A stretch of 37,670 nucleotides of DNA from CAYSSG01 sp964433635 (GTDB lineage: Bacteria > Atribacterota > Phoenicimicrobiia > Phoenicimicrobiales > Stramentimicrobiaceae): NCBI GenBank assembly GCA_964433635.1, contig CAYSSG010000019.1, forward strand, positions 1-37,670, given 5' to 3'. The notes beneath the pieces were generated by a model. The model was not told the DNA's origin and did not search any database. It saw nothing but the letters and a program-made list of their open reading frames with translations. This document shows, piece after piece, positions 1 to 9,104 of this stretch. The position numbers and the translations under genes were made by a program. Position 1 is the stretch's first letter. Every line of letters starts with the position of its first letter.

Positions 1-78
<78 letters not shown>

Positions 79-100
79 CATAGTTACAAACAAAATTATA

Positions 101-643
101 TCATACCTCAGGTAAGGAAACTACTGATTTTAGTCTGATGGCAAGGAAAGAAGCAGTAACTACTTTTAAGCAATCACCCGGTAAAAAAGGAATGACTCCT
201 ACCATAACAGCTTCCTTTATCCCAATTCTGGTTATAATAAGTAATTGGGCTACTCCTGTAATATATATGATTACTACTCCAAGTAAACCCACTGTAAAAT
301 AAGACCATATTTTAGCTTCTTTTAATTTCTCAATGAGTTTACCAATAACATAAGCGGAAATGACAAAGCCTATTAAAAAACCGCCGGTAGGTCCCAATAA
401 GACCCCTAAACCTCCTCTAAACCCTGAAAAGACCGGTAAGCCCACCGCTCCCAGCAAGAGATAAATGAGCTGACTAAAAGCACCAAGCTTGCTTCCTAAA
501 ACCATTCCGGATAGAAAAGTAAACAGATTTTGCAAACTTATGGGAATCAGGCCAATAGGAATAGAAATAAAGGCACCGACAGCAGTTAGTGCTGCAAATA
601 TAGAGATTAGAATCATCTGGTAGATCGTTATCTTTTGCATCAT
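101..643 (-). CDS. bioY: BioY biotin transporter, S component
   Basis: Integral membrane biotin-binding component of an ECF or stand-alone biotin uptake system. The roughly 180-residue protein is made of hydrophobic helices and has the BioY hallmarks: an early IPIGLIPISLQN segment, GLPVFSGFRGGLGVLLGPTGGFLIGF in the middle, and a late LPGDCLKV segment. I start it at the ATG pair at 643/640, with AAGG six bases upstream; a TTG at 646 is also in frame. No ATPase or EcfT gene is adjacent, so it either uses a shared ECF module elsewhere or works alone. A biotin protein ligase with a DNA-binding domain lies about 4 kb upstream, so biotin-dependent repression is plausible, but I found no convincing BirA operator in front of this gene. 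Confidence 0.93.
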   Translation of the reverse strand: MMQKITIYQMILISIFAALTAVGAFISIPIGLIPISLQNLFTFLSGMVLGSKLGAFSQLIYLLLGAVGLPVFSGFRGGLGVLLGPTGGFLIGFVISAYVIGKLIEKLKEAKIWSYFTVGLLGVVIIYITGVAQLLIITRIGIKEAVMVGVIPFLPGDCLKVVTASFLAIRLKSVVSLPEV

Positions 644-689
644 CAAAAACCTTGCTTGAATAACTTAACCTGATTCATAATACAATACT

Positions 690-3600
690 TCATTTAATAT
701 AGGATACTTGTTCTAAATCAATCGCATGATGACCTTTATAAATATTCCCCAGGTAGGCATCTATGGCAATTTTATCACCAGTTTTGAATTCACTATTGTT
801 GATAGTGCATTTCTTTACCCCTTCCAGGACAATTAAGAGTTTACAATTCACCACACAAATTTTACCTAACTGGGCAGCTGTAACTGCAGCATGAGAAGTT
901 ACTCCGCCACGTGCAGTCAATAATCCATCACATTCAAAGATCATTTCTATATCATCCGGTACTGTATCAGGTCGAATTAAAATCTTATGTTCTTGCGGAT
1001 ATCTTTCTGACAGAACTCTTATATCTTCCAGGCTAAAGGCAACACGACCATTCATTACTCCTCTGCCGATCCCGATACCCGATCCAACCAGATGGTTAAG
1101 AATATCTGGACTCGTAAAAACAGGAGTTTTTTCTTTATCCTTCAAGGTATATGGTCTGGTTTGCAAAATATATAAATCTTGCTTGTATTTTGATTTAAAA
1201 GTAAATTCAATCTCCTGGTGCTCATATCCCCTTTGATAAATTAATTCTTCTGCTAATCCCAGTAATTTTTGATAAATTTCGGGGAATTGTTTTTCCAGAG
1301 ACTCTCCTCTAAACTGGGGAAACTTTTGATTTTGAAATTCAGAAACCGGTAAAGTATAAACTAATCCGGATACAATATCTTCTCCCTGACTGCAGCTGGT
1401 AAAATCACCGTATAAGGTAACCTCCGAACTTTTTTCAAATGGTACCTTGGTAAAAAAGACACCGGTCCCGGATTCAGTATTTATATTACCAAAAATCATT
1501 TCCTGTACTATAACTGCTGTCCCCCATTCTTCAGCAATCTGAAGTTTTTTGCGAAATATTTGCGCTCTATCATTGTACCAGGATTGAAATACAAAAATGA
1601 TAGCCTGAATCAGCTGTTTGAAGGGATCTTCTTCTAATTTAACACCATAATCCAATAGTAAATTTTTATAAGAAAAGGCAATTGCTTTCATCTGATCCTT
1701 GCTGAATTCTCTCTTTTCTTCTACTTCATATGTTTGTTTAAATCCTAAGATAAGTTTGTCAAATTCATCTCGCTTGATTCCATGAGCCATACCCCAATTT
1801 TGTAATAACCTCCGGTAAGAATCCCAGGCTGCCCATCCATACTCAGGGATTTTACTTAAACTTTCGGCAATCTCATCATTCATACCAATATTCAAAATGG
1901 AATCCATCGCTCCGGGCATGGGAATGACTGTCCCTGAACGGACTGCCAGGAACAGAGGGTTTTTTGGATCTCCAAATTTTTTCCTGGTTATTCTTTCTAA
2001 TTCTATTAGTTTATCTCTTATCATCTCCAATATTGCCTGGTACATTTCAGAGAACTGCATGATAGCTTTCCTATCTCGAAACCATTCTGTAGTAAGTACA
2101 AACCCTGTTGGAATGGGGAATTTATAGGAATATAATTTTTTAAGATAATAGGCTTTGGCACCCAAAAATATCTGATTATCTACTTTGGGATTCGACTTAT
2201 GTAAGGAAGTACATAGCAAGTTGGGATTATAATTGAGCAGCATATGGATCACTTCTGGTTTTAATCTCGCCATCATATTTCTTAAAGTGCTCAGTATTTT
2301 GGAGACATAATTATCTAAACTTTGCACAAAAAAGGTTGAAACAATCATGTCACGGTAAAATTCTTCTGATTTCCGGTAGATAATGTGTTCCATGTTGGTT
2401 TTATTTAAAGTATCAGTTCCCTTGATGTTTTGCCGAATAATCGTTTTCAGGGATGAACTGAAAGGAAGTATATAATAGCTATCAATGATTTCTTTAATAT
2501 TGAGAGTGATAAAATTGAATATATTCACAAATTGGTCCATTGAAAAGGTTGTAGTTTTAAAACTATAATTAAGCATTTCCAGATTGGAGTTAAAATTCTC
2601 ATTAGAAATACCATTTAGACTTAATCCTTCTTTAAATAAATCTAATATTCTGGCAGCATTATGGAAACCATCAATCGTCATATAATCCAGATTTCTTTGA
2701 CTGATGAATTTACTGATAAGATAATCAGCCAGTTTCTCCAGGCGTAAAATTAATCCCATCGCTGCAAATTTCTGTTCATAATATTGTCCATACATAGAAG
2801 GAATTCCGGAGGCAATATGACGCTTATAGTATATACTTTCCTGGGCTTCAGTCTTTGGAGATTCCAGAATGATTTTCTTTAATCTGGAGATCATATTAAA
2901 AATCATCTTTATCGAAGCGGCACATCTGTTATTTTTAATATTTATTTCTAACTTTCCTATTTCCGTGATGGTAAAAAAATTTGACTTCTGCAAATCAAGG
3001 CCAATAAATTTATAATCCAGAGTATATTTATGTTTTAAAAGCTGATAAAGTTCAATCAGGTAAATAACCCGTTTGCTATCCCGGTCATCAGGGTTGCTGA
3101 TTTCTTCCATGGCCTTTTTTATTTCATCAATATCCTTTCCCAGCATAGCTTCTGGACTTGCTTCCATCGACTTGCAAAGCTTATTTAAAATATGATGTAC
3201 CAGGTCAAACCACTTTCCTGATACAGACAATTCTTTCTGAACATCGATGGGAAGATATTCTAACAGAGGATGAAAATCTCCATCATACCAGAAATAGACA
3301 ATTCTTTTTATCAGCTCTATCTGTGAGTTATTGCTTTCTACATGTATTTGCTTTCTTAAAAAATGAATTAATTTATCTTCACCATAAGAAAGTTTATCTA
3401 TATCTGTAGATATCTCCCTGATCTTTCCCTCTGCTCCAACTGCACTAAAATAAACAGGAAACAGACTTAGTAGTTGTTTTATTAAAACATAGTTTGATTT
3501 GATATCGCTATTAAGCAATTGGCTGATATCTCTTTGAAAAAGATCTTCATCGCGAATAAGCACTCCTCCCAGCTTTAAATTTACAATCAAAGCAGATATG

Positions 3601-4793
3601 AGCTTACTGCTATACAGAGATGAACACCTGATTAATTGAAGCCATAATCTAACCATCTTTAGATGATTATTATCCGTCTCGATTTGCCAATCATCGTTCA
3701 TTTTTATATCACCAGGAAAAATAAAACCAAATCTGATAAGATGATCAATAAAAGTATCTATGTGTGCTTGCTCTTCTGATTGATAGATTCTCTGACCCAA
3801 TATTAATAAACACTCCAGTATCTTTTCTATATTTTCTTTTTTCAAGCTATTAAACAGGGAGAATGTAGTGGTTAAAAAACTATCCAGCGATAGTTCCGCA
3901 ATTTCTTCATGGGTAAACCTTTTATACACCTGGGTTAATTCCATTAATAAAGTATCTCTTATTCCAACCATGACTGGAATTTCCAGCAAGTAATACAGAA
4001 AATATATTTTCTCTGATAGCGGGGTATCTTTTTTAATTAAACCATTTAATTTATCTGTAAATTCTTTAAAATCAGGAATACTTTCCAATTCATCCCAGCT
4101 ATTGGCTCGAGATAATTTTTCCTCAATTTCTCTAATAAGCTTCTTTTCTTTTTCAGAGATACTCAAGATGGCAGCATCATATTTTTCAGAAAAATATTCA
4201 TCCTGCTTTTTGCACCATTCCTGAAAATCCAGCTGGTTTTTCCACATCTGTATATTTTCCTTCTGAGATATCTTGAGTAAACTCTCCATTCTCTGCGAAT
4301 AATTTCTATGCTTTATAAGCCGAACAGGAAGCTTCTTCAATAAACTCGATGCGTATATTCTTATTTCTTTATCGCTAAGCAAAGTATTTTCTAAAGTGAA
4401 GAGGATTTTTTCAGCAAGGGCACCAAATTCTACTTTAATATCATCCTTACCCAACTCCCGAATGAATTCAAATAAAGTGTCAAGAACGCGCTGCTTATCC
4501 TTAAAATTAAGCTCTTGATGTAATAAATCATTAAATAATGCTAAGATAGCCCTTACAGCCTTGCTCGCTTTGGGGTGAGATTTATAAAACCACATATCAT
4601 TTAAGGCTATCTCTCTGAGTTGTTTAGAGACTAATTTTGGTTTGAGAGGAGAAAAGTGAATTTCTGTTAAGAGATTGATTATTCTCTGATGGATACCAAA
4701 ATAAGCAGAAGAAATTTCTAATAGCCATTTTTGCTCAGCGGAAAGGTTTTTATCTATTCGTACTTGCCTGGTATCTTTTTGAATGATTGACAT
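690..4793 (-). CDS. Large PPDK-like dikinase with an N-terminal extension of about 860 residues
   Basis: 1367 residues. The C-terminal third matches the first two domains of pyruvate phosphate dikinase. The ATP-grasp part runs from about residue 870 (LGAKAYYLKKL, then AVRSG...MPGAMDSILNIG near 951, SGTGVFFTK, GEDIVSGL, and ILQTRPYT at its end). The phosphohistidine domain contains LTARGGVTSHAAV with catalytic His1301. The PEP/pyruvate TIM barrel that should follow is absent; the protein ends soon after the swivelling His domain. The first 860 residues are mostly predicted helix with no motif I recognise. It should phosphorylate its own histidine from ATP, but the acceptor is unknown, so calling it PEP synthase or PPDK would be unsafe. 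It overlaps the 3' end of birA by 40 bases and is probably translated from the same mRNA. Confidence 0.85.
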   Translation of the reverse strand: MSIIQKDTRQVRIDKNLSAEQKWLLEISSAYFGIHQRIINLLTEIHFSPLKPKLVSKQLREIALNDMWFYKSHPKASKAVRAILALFNDLLHQELNFKDKQRVLDTLFEFIRELGKDDIKVEFGALAEKILFTLENTLLSDKEIRIYASSLLKKLPVRLIKHRNYSQRMESLLKISQKENIQMWKNQLDFQEWCKKQDEYFSEKYDAAILSISEKEKKLIREIEEKLSRANSWDELESIPDFKEFTDKLNGLIKKDTPLSEKIYFLYYLLEIPVMVGIRDTLLMELTQVYKRFTHEEIAELSLDSFLTTTFSLFNSLKKENIEKILECLLILGQRIYQSEEQAHIDTFIDHLIRFGFIFPGDIKMNDDWQIETDNNHLKMVRLWLQLIRCSSLYSSKLISALIVNLKLGGVLIRDEDLFQRDISQLLNSDIKSNYVLIKQLLSLFPVYFSAVGAEGKIREISTDIDKLSYGEDKLIHFLRKQIHVESNNSQIELIKRIVYFWYDGDFHPLLEYLPIDVQKELSVSGKWFDLVHHILNKLCKSMEASPEAMLGKDIDEIKKAMEEISNPDDRDSKRVIYLIELYQLLKHKYTLDYKFIGLDLQKSNFFTITEIGKLEINIKNNRCAASIKMIFNMISRLKKIILESPKTEAQESIYYKRHIASGIPSMYGQYYEQKFAAMGLILRLEKLADYLISKFISQRNLDYMTIDGFHNAARILDLFKEGLSLNGISNENFNSNLEMLNYSFKTTTFSMDQFVNIFNFITLNIKEIIDSYYILPFSSSLKTIIRQNIKGTDTLNKTNMEHIIYRKSEEFYRDMIVSTFFVQSLDNYVSKILSTLRNMMARLKPEVIHMLLNYNPNLLCTSLHKSNPKVDNQIFLGAKAYYLKKLYSYKFPIPTGFVLTTEWFRDRKAIMQFSEMYQAILEMIRDKLIELERITRKKFGDPKNPLFLAVRSGTVIPMPGAMDSILNIGMNDEIAESLSKIPEYGWAAWDSYRRLLQNWGMAHGIKRDEFDKLILGFKQTYEVEEKREFSKDQMKAIAFSYKNLLLDYGVKLEEDPFKQLIQAIIFVFQSWYNDRAQIFRKKLQIAEEWGTAVIVQEMIFGNINTESGTGVFFTKVPFEKSSEVTLYGDFTSCSQGEDIVSGLVYTLPVSEFQNQKFPQFRGESLEKQFPEIYQKLLGLAEELIYQRGYEHQEIEFTFKSKYKQDLYILQTRPYTLKDKEKTPVFTSPDILNHLVGSGIGIGRGVMNGRVAFSLEDIRVLSERYPQEHKILIRPDTVPDDIEMIFECDGLLTARGGVTSHAAVTAAQLGKICVVNCKLLIVLEGVKKCTINNSEFKTGDKIAIDAYLGNIYKGHHAIDLEQVSYIK

Positions 4794-5836
4794 TTTTCGT
4801 TATTTATAATCCTCCCCTGTCGTCTTGTATTTAGAATAGTACCAGATATTATTTCTATAGTTTTACCTTCATCTGTTTTAAAAATTAAGGCACCTCTGTC
4901 TGTAATATTAACAGCTTCTCCAGAAATAATTCTCTTTCCAGTATCCAGTCTAATATTTTTCCCTATTATATTGTTATAACGTTTCCATTCTTCCAGAATT
5001 AAAGAGAAATCTTTTCTTTTAAACATCCCATAAAACTTTTCCAATTCAGTACAAAGATACTGCACTAACATTGCCCGGGGTATCGGTTGTCCGGTAATTT
5101 CTTTTAAGGAAATAGAACTTTTTCGAATATCTTCGGGTAATCCATATGAATCATTATTTGCATTTATACCTATTCCCACTATAACCCATTGTATATTCTT
5201 TGTCACTGTACACATTTCAGTCAATATACCACATACTTTTCTATCATTTATTAATAGATCATTAGGCCATTTAATCTGAACTTTAATTTGATGGAACAAT
5301 CTTTTGATAGTTTTAACCACAGCCACAGCAGCCATCAGGGTAATTAGTGGTATATATGAAGAAATAATTTCAGGATATAATATTATAGAAAGCCAGATGC
5401 CACCTGCCGGGGAAAACCATGTTTTTCCTAATCTGCCTTTCCCTCCACTTTGTTTCTCAGCAATAACAATTGTTCCTTCTGGGATTTTATCTGTTTTTTC
5501 TAGAACCATCTGCCTGGCTATGATATTGGTGGAGGTCAGTTCAGGAAAATAGTAGATTGTTTGTCCAACATATCTGGTAGTTAGCTTATTTTTTATTTCA
5601 AAGGGTAATAATATATCGGGACGGTAAACAATCTGATAGCCCTTCCGGGTATCGGCAGCAATATGATAACCTAATTTTTCTAATTCCTGTATCTGTTTCC
5701 GGACAGCTACCCGCGAAATCCCCAGCCAGCTTTCTAATTGTCTTCTGGATATAAAATTGTCTTCAGATAAATAATACAATACGGGGATTTCTACACTCTT
5801 TGAGTTTGAGTCTATCTCTTTCAATAACCTTCTCAT
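4754..5836 (-). CDS. birA: Bifunctional biotin protein ligase / biotin operon repressor
   Basis: Attaches biotin to acceptor carboxylases through biotinyl-5'-AMP and may repress biotin genes. Residues about 15-70 form a winged helix-turn-helix (SRRQLESWLGISRVAVRKQI). The ligase domain follows, with TSTN (101-104), the biotinyl-AMP loop GGKGRLGKTW (131-140; usual form GRGRxGRxW) and KWPNDLL (189-195). A small SH3-like C-terminal domain (EAVNITDRGALIF) precedes a short basic tail. At 360 residues it is somewhat longer than E. coli BirA. The two Arg-to-Lys changes in the glycine-rich loop are conservative. The upstream deoxynucleoside kinase ends right at its start, so the four genes from 7123 to 690 look like one transcription unit. 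Confidence 0.94.
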   Translation of the reverse strand: MRRLLKEIDSNSKSVEIPVLYYLSEDNFISRRQLESWLGISRVAVRKQIQELEKLGYHIAADTRKGYQIVYRPDILLPFEIKNKLTTRYVGQTIYYFPELTSTNIIARQMVLEKTDKIPEGTIVIAEKQSGGKGRLGKTWFSPAGGIWLSIILYPEIISSYIPLITLMAAVAVVKTIKRLFHQIKVQIKWPNDLLINDRKVCGILTEMCTVTKNIQWVIVGIGINANNDSYGLPEDIRKSSISLKEITGQPIPRAMLVQYLCTELEKFYGMFKRKDFSLILEEWKRYNNIIGKNIRLDTGKRIISGEAVNITDRGALIFKTDEGKTIEIISGTILNTRRQGRIINNEKCQSFKKIPGKYE

Positions 5837-6492
5837 TATTCCCTGAAATCAATCAAATCAAAGCTCACATCATCCTGGCCCTGCAGTTTAGCCAGGATCT
5901 TATCACTAATCAATTGCAGATGCTCCGGTCTCTGCACAAAATCCAGTTCATCAGCAGGTACCTTTAATATGGGACAGAGATGAAAATCTGCAATCCATTT
6001 TTCATACAAAGTATTGAGCTGCTCCAGATATTCTCTGGAAATCATTTTTTCATAATCTCTGCCTCGCAGAGCAATTCTTCGCTTGAGCGTAGTCACGGAG
6101 GACTGCAGATAAACAATCAGATCAGGAGGGGATAGAAAATTAACCATCATGCGGAATAATTCGCTGTAATTATAATAATCCCGGGAATCCATCAGTCCCT
6201 GCAGATACAGGTTTTTGGCAAATATATCTACATCTTCATAAATACTGCGATCCTGAACTACAGAAGAAGCATCATTGGTAATATCCTGATGATGCTGGAA
6301 ACGTTTGGAAAGAAAGAAGACCTGCAGATGGAAACTCCATTTTTTCATGTCATAATAAAAATCTTCCAGGTAAGGATTATTTTCCACTACTTCATAAAAA
6401 GCCTTCCATCCCAGCTTTTTACTTAATAAATCAGTTAAGCTTGATTTTCCACTGCCAATATTTCCCGAGATAATAATAAATTTCTTCATCAT
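5836..6492 (-). CDS. Deoxynucleoside kinase (dGK/dAK type), second of a pair
   Basis: Phosphorylates deoxynucleosides for salvage. It has the P-loop GNIGSGKSS near the start, the substrate-site motif EVVENNPYLEDFYYD, VQDRSIYED and the lid RGRDYEKMISREYLEQL, all typical of the dCK/dGK family of about 215 residues. The frame stays open 29 codons further upstream, but that part lies inside the previous gene and has no family similarity, so I start at ATG 6492 (a second ATG is at 6489), four bases after the upstream stop. It is paralogous to its neighbour. In lactobacilli and bacilli such pairs make distinct or heterodimeric kinases, so the two may act together; this is inference. Confidence 0.9.
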   Translation of the reverse strand: MMKKFIIISGNIGSGKSSLTDLLSKKLGWKAFYEVVENNPYLEDFYYDMKKWSFHLQVFFLSKRFQHHQDITNDASSVVQDRSIYEDVDIFAKNLYLQGLMDSRDYYNYSELFRMMVNFLSPPDLIVYLQSSVTTLKRRIALRGRDYEKMISREYLEQLNTLYEKWIADFHLCPILKVPADELDFVQRPEHLQLISDKILAKLQGQDDVSFDLIDFRE

Positions 6493-6496
6493 TCTT

Positions 6497-7123
6497 TCAC
6501 TCTTGATCCTTCTGAACGATCTTCTGGCAGATGACATCCAAATCTCCGCTATCCACCATAAAGTCCAGTTCATCCGCATGAATCACTACTAACCTGGAAT
6601 AAGGAAAATTTTGTTTATTACTGAAATAATTCTCATAAGCTTGATTCAATTTCTCCATATATTCCCGGGAAATTCTCCGCTCAAAAGGCCTGTCTCTCAG
6701 CATGATTCTCCTCAGAAGCAGCTCCGTGCTGGCACGCAAATAGACAATCATATCAGGATCTGGAATATCCTTACACATGATCTGATACAGATGTTCATAC
6801 ATTGCCAATTCGTTGCCCGATAGATTAAGATGGGCAAAAATCCGGTCCTTGGCAAACATATAATCCGAAAAGGACAATTGCTGAAAAAGATCCTGCTGGG
6901 CGTGTTTCATCTGTTGGTCATAACGGCTCAATAAAAAGAAAATCTGGGTCTGAAAGGCATAACCCCTGATATCATCATAAAATCGTGACAGGAAGGGATT
7001 TTCTTCCACCACTTCCAGAATACTCCTGGCATGATATTTTCTGCTTAACTGCAAGACCAGGCTGGTTTTCCCCGCACCAATTGCCCCTTCAATTGATATA
7101 TATTTACTTTTCAGTGCTATCAT
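6497..7123 (-). CDS. Deoxynucleoside kinase, first of a pair
   Basis: 208 residues of the dCK/dGK/TK2 family. The P-loop is GAIGAGKTS (about residues 14-22), followed by EVVEENPFLSRFYDD, FAKDRIFAH (the DR[ST]-type motif in the variant form DRI) and the lid RDRPFERRISREYMEKLNQAY. It transfers phosphate from ATP to a deoxynucleoside in the cytoplasm. The differing DRS/DRI motif and lid sequence between the two copies suggest different base preferences. It is the first gene of the kinase-kinase-birA-dikinase group, with about 200 bases of AT-rich sequence upstream. Confidence 0.9.
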   Translation of the reverse strand: MIALKSKYISIEGAIGAGKTSLVLQLSRKYHARSILEVVEENPFLSRFYDDIRGYAFQTQIFFLLSRYDQQMKHAQQDLFQQLSFSDYMFAKDRIFAHLNLSGNELAMYEHLYQIMCKDIPDPDMIVYLRASTELLLRRIMLRDRPFERRISREYMEKLNQAYENYFSNKQNFPYSRLVVIHADELDFMVDSGDLDVICQKIVQKDQE

Positions 7124-7331
7124 ATACAGACTCCCTGGAAAATGCCTGAAAATTTCTTAATAAAATTTCTACCGGTACAAAGATAAAGATTCTGGAAAAA
7201 CTAATTTTTCTTTGGTGTTTTCAACTTTATCTTAACTTAAAAAGTAGAATAAATCCAATACAAATATAAATTTAGTCGGTTATTATCATAATGACTTTCT
7301 AAATCCGGTATCACATGACGGGTAGAACTAC

Positions 7332-7361
7332 AAAACAGGCTGGCGATTGCCAGCCTGTTTT
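7332..7361 (-). terminator. Rho-independent terminator after cstA
   Basis: A perfect 13-bp stem, AAAACAGGCTGGC (7332-7344) with GCCAGCCTGTTTT (7349-7361), closes a four-base loop. The A and T runs at the outer ends let it work in either direction. It lies 57 bases past the cstA stop codon and separates that gene from the kinase operon. Confidence 0.9.
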
Positions 7362-7417
7362 ATTTCAATTGTCGGAATAATGAATCGATATCTCTAATAA
7401 TGAATCTACTTATAATA

Positions 7418-9037
7418 CTATTTGGCTCCTGACGATGCCGCTTTTTCTCTGAATTGACTCAGTGCCCTGAATCCGCCTATAACCACAAAACTGGCCAAAA
7501 TTAACAGAAGAACAGACACTGATCCCAGAAGCATATTCCCTTTGCCAAAATTGGTAAAGACCAGGTTAATCAAAGCTATAACGGTAACAATCATCATAAA
7601 AGCCATGGGATAATAAGTCACTTTATAGTTTTTACCCAAATGGGCCAGATAAGCAGTTGCTCCCATCAGGGATAAACCGGCCAGCAATTGATTGGACGAA
7701 CCGAAGATCGGCCAGATTGCCGACCATTGTCCGGTTAATGCCAATGCGCCGCCGGCCACAACTGTGACGATAGTGCCCATATACCGGTTAGAAATAGAGG
7801 GCATTTTTTCGGCGGTTAATTCTTCAAAACAATATCTGCCCAGACGAGTTGCCGTGTCCAATGAAGTGATTAAGAAGGCAGAAATCGTTAAAGAACCAAA
7901 GACAATACCGGTCTGTTCCGGGACACCTAAACCAGCCAGAAATTTACCCAGGCCGTGGGCAAAAACACCGACTGCGCCACCCCATTCCTTTAATCCTGTA
8001 GCCATCGCCTCCTGGGTCAGTATAGCAGCTGTTCCCAGAGCTACAACTGCCAGCACGCCCTCAATCAGCATGGCGCCATAACCGATGATCCTGGTATCTT
8101 TTTCATTATCCAGCTGTTTCGCCGTGGTACCGGAGGCAACCATGGAATGGAATCCGGAAACAGCTCCGCAGGCAATGGTCACAAACAGCATGGGGAATAA
8201 GTATCCCACACCGGTTTTGAAACTGGTAAAGGAAGGGTATACCAGCGTGGGTCGCACAATAAATATCCCGATAACTCCGCCGATCAGAGCCACATAGAGC
8301 AGGAAAGACGACAGATAATCCCTGGGCTGTAACAGCATCCAGACTGGTAACGTGGAAGCCAGGAAGATATAAACAATTAGAATCCAGGTCCAGGTAACCT
8401 GATTAAAGAACAAAAAGGGTGAATTGAGGCCGATCCAGATGGATAAAAATAATAGTACAACTCCGATTACCGTAACCACTGGCAGACTCATATTGGCACG
8501 ATACATGGCAAATCCCATACCCATGGCAATAAGCAGCATCAAGAAACCGGCTGTAGCTACCGAGGCATTGGCAGCAAAGGCCGATGCAGTCAGGATGGTA
8601 AATACTGCAACAACCAATACCAGGGCTAACCAGGCAAACAACAGAAACCAGGTTCTTGCCTGTTTTCCTACGTACTGCCCGATAATTTCACCCACTGACT
8701 TACCTTTATGACGGGAAGAGGCAATCAATCCAAAGTAATCATGCACCCCTCCTACAAAAACACAACCCAGTACAATCCATAAAAAGCAGGGAAGCCAGCC
8801 GAAGACAACAGCAGCAATAGGCCCTGTGATTGGTCCTGCACCGGCAATGGAGGCAAAGTGATGCCCTAATAGGACCGGTGCCTTGGCGGGGACATAATCC
8901 ACACCGTCTGTCATAGTATGTGCAGGTGTCTTTGCTTTGGGATTAATTTCCACCAACTTGTCCAACATGCTCCCATAGACAAAGTAAGCAATAATATAAA
9001 TTGCAATCGCAATAATCAGTAAGGTTAAAAGATTCAT
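7418..9037 (-). CDS. cstA: CstA-family carbon-starvation transporter
   Basis: Multi-pass inner-membrane protein of the CstA/BtsT family, whose studied members import peptides or pyruvate by proton symport. Family segments visible are TDGVDYVPAKAPVLLGHHFASIAGAGPITGP (about residues 43-73), GGVHDYFGLIASSRHKGKSVGEI, AIACGAVSGFHS-type sequence near the middle (VTIACGAVSGFHSMVASGTTAKQL) and a late TSLDTATRLGRY. Its 539 residues are shorter than E. coli CstA (about 700) and typical of the short anaerobe form. A strong ribosome site (AAGGAGG, nine bases before the ATG) precedes it. Its GC content is visibly higher than that of the flanking AT-rich genes. A single-gene unit bounded by its own promoter and terminator is likely. 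Confidence 0.92.
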   Translation of the reverse strand: MNLLTLLIIAIAIYIIAYFVYGSMLDKLVEINPKAKTPAHTMTDGVDYVPAKAPVLLGHHFASIAGAGPITGPIAAVVFGWLPCFLWIVLGCVFVGGVHDYFGLIASSRHKGKSVGEIIGQYVGKQARTWFLLFAWLALVLVVAVFTILTASAFAANASVATAGFLMLLIAMGMGFAMYRANMSLPVVTVIGVVLLFLSIWIGLNSPFLFFNQVTWTWILIVYIFLASTLPVWMLLQPRDYLSSFLLYVALIGGVIGIFIVRPTLVYPSFTSFKTGVGYLFPMLFVTIACGAVSGFHSMVASGTTAKQLDNEKDTRIIGYGAMLIEGVLAVVALGTAAILTQEAMATGLKEWGGAVGVFAHGLGKFLAGLGVPEQTGIVFGSLTISAFLITSLDTATRLGRYCFEELTAEKMPSISNRYMGTIVTVVAGGALALTGQWSAIWPIFGSSNQLLAGLSLMGATAYLAHLGKNYKVTYYPMAFMMIVTVIALINLVFTNFGKGNMLLGSVSVLLLILASFVVIGGFRALSQFREKAASSGAK

Positions 9038-9073
9038 GAAAACAAACCTCCTTCAAATAGAAAACGTGAATTG

Positions 9074-9101
9074 AATATAAATAAAGATATATGCATAGCA
9101 A
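9074..9101 (-). promoter_or_regulatory. Candidate promoter of cstA
   Basis: On the minus strand, TTGCTA (9101-9096) is followed after 16 bases by TATATT (9079-9074), a fair sigma-70-type pair. It lies 37 bases upstream of the cstA start codon and just past the stop of the preceding gene. Pattern match only. Confidence 0.45.
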
Positions 9102-9104
9102 TGA

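Noticed and set aside
647..689. A BirA operator upstream of bioY
   Set aside because: Only a lone GGTTAA half-site is visible, without a properly spaced partner.
1897..2127. Plus-strand frames inside the large dikinase and other minus-strand genes
   Set aside because: They are antisense shadows of well-supported genes, lacking ribosome sites and family motifs.
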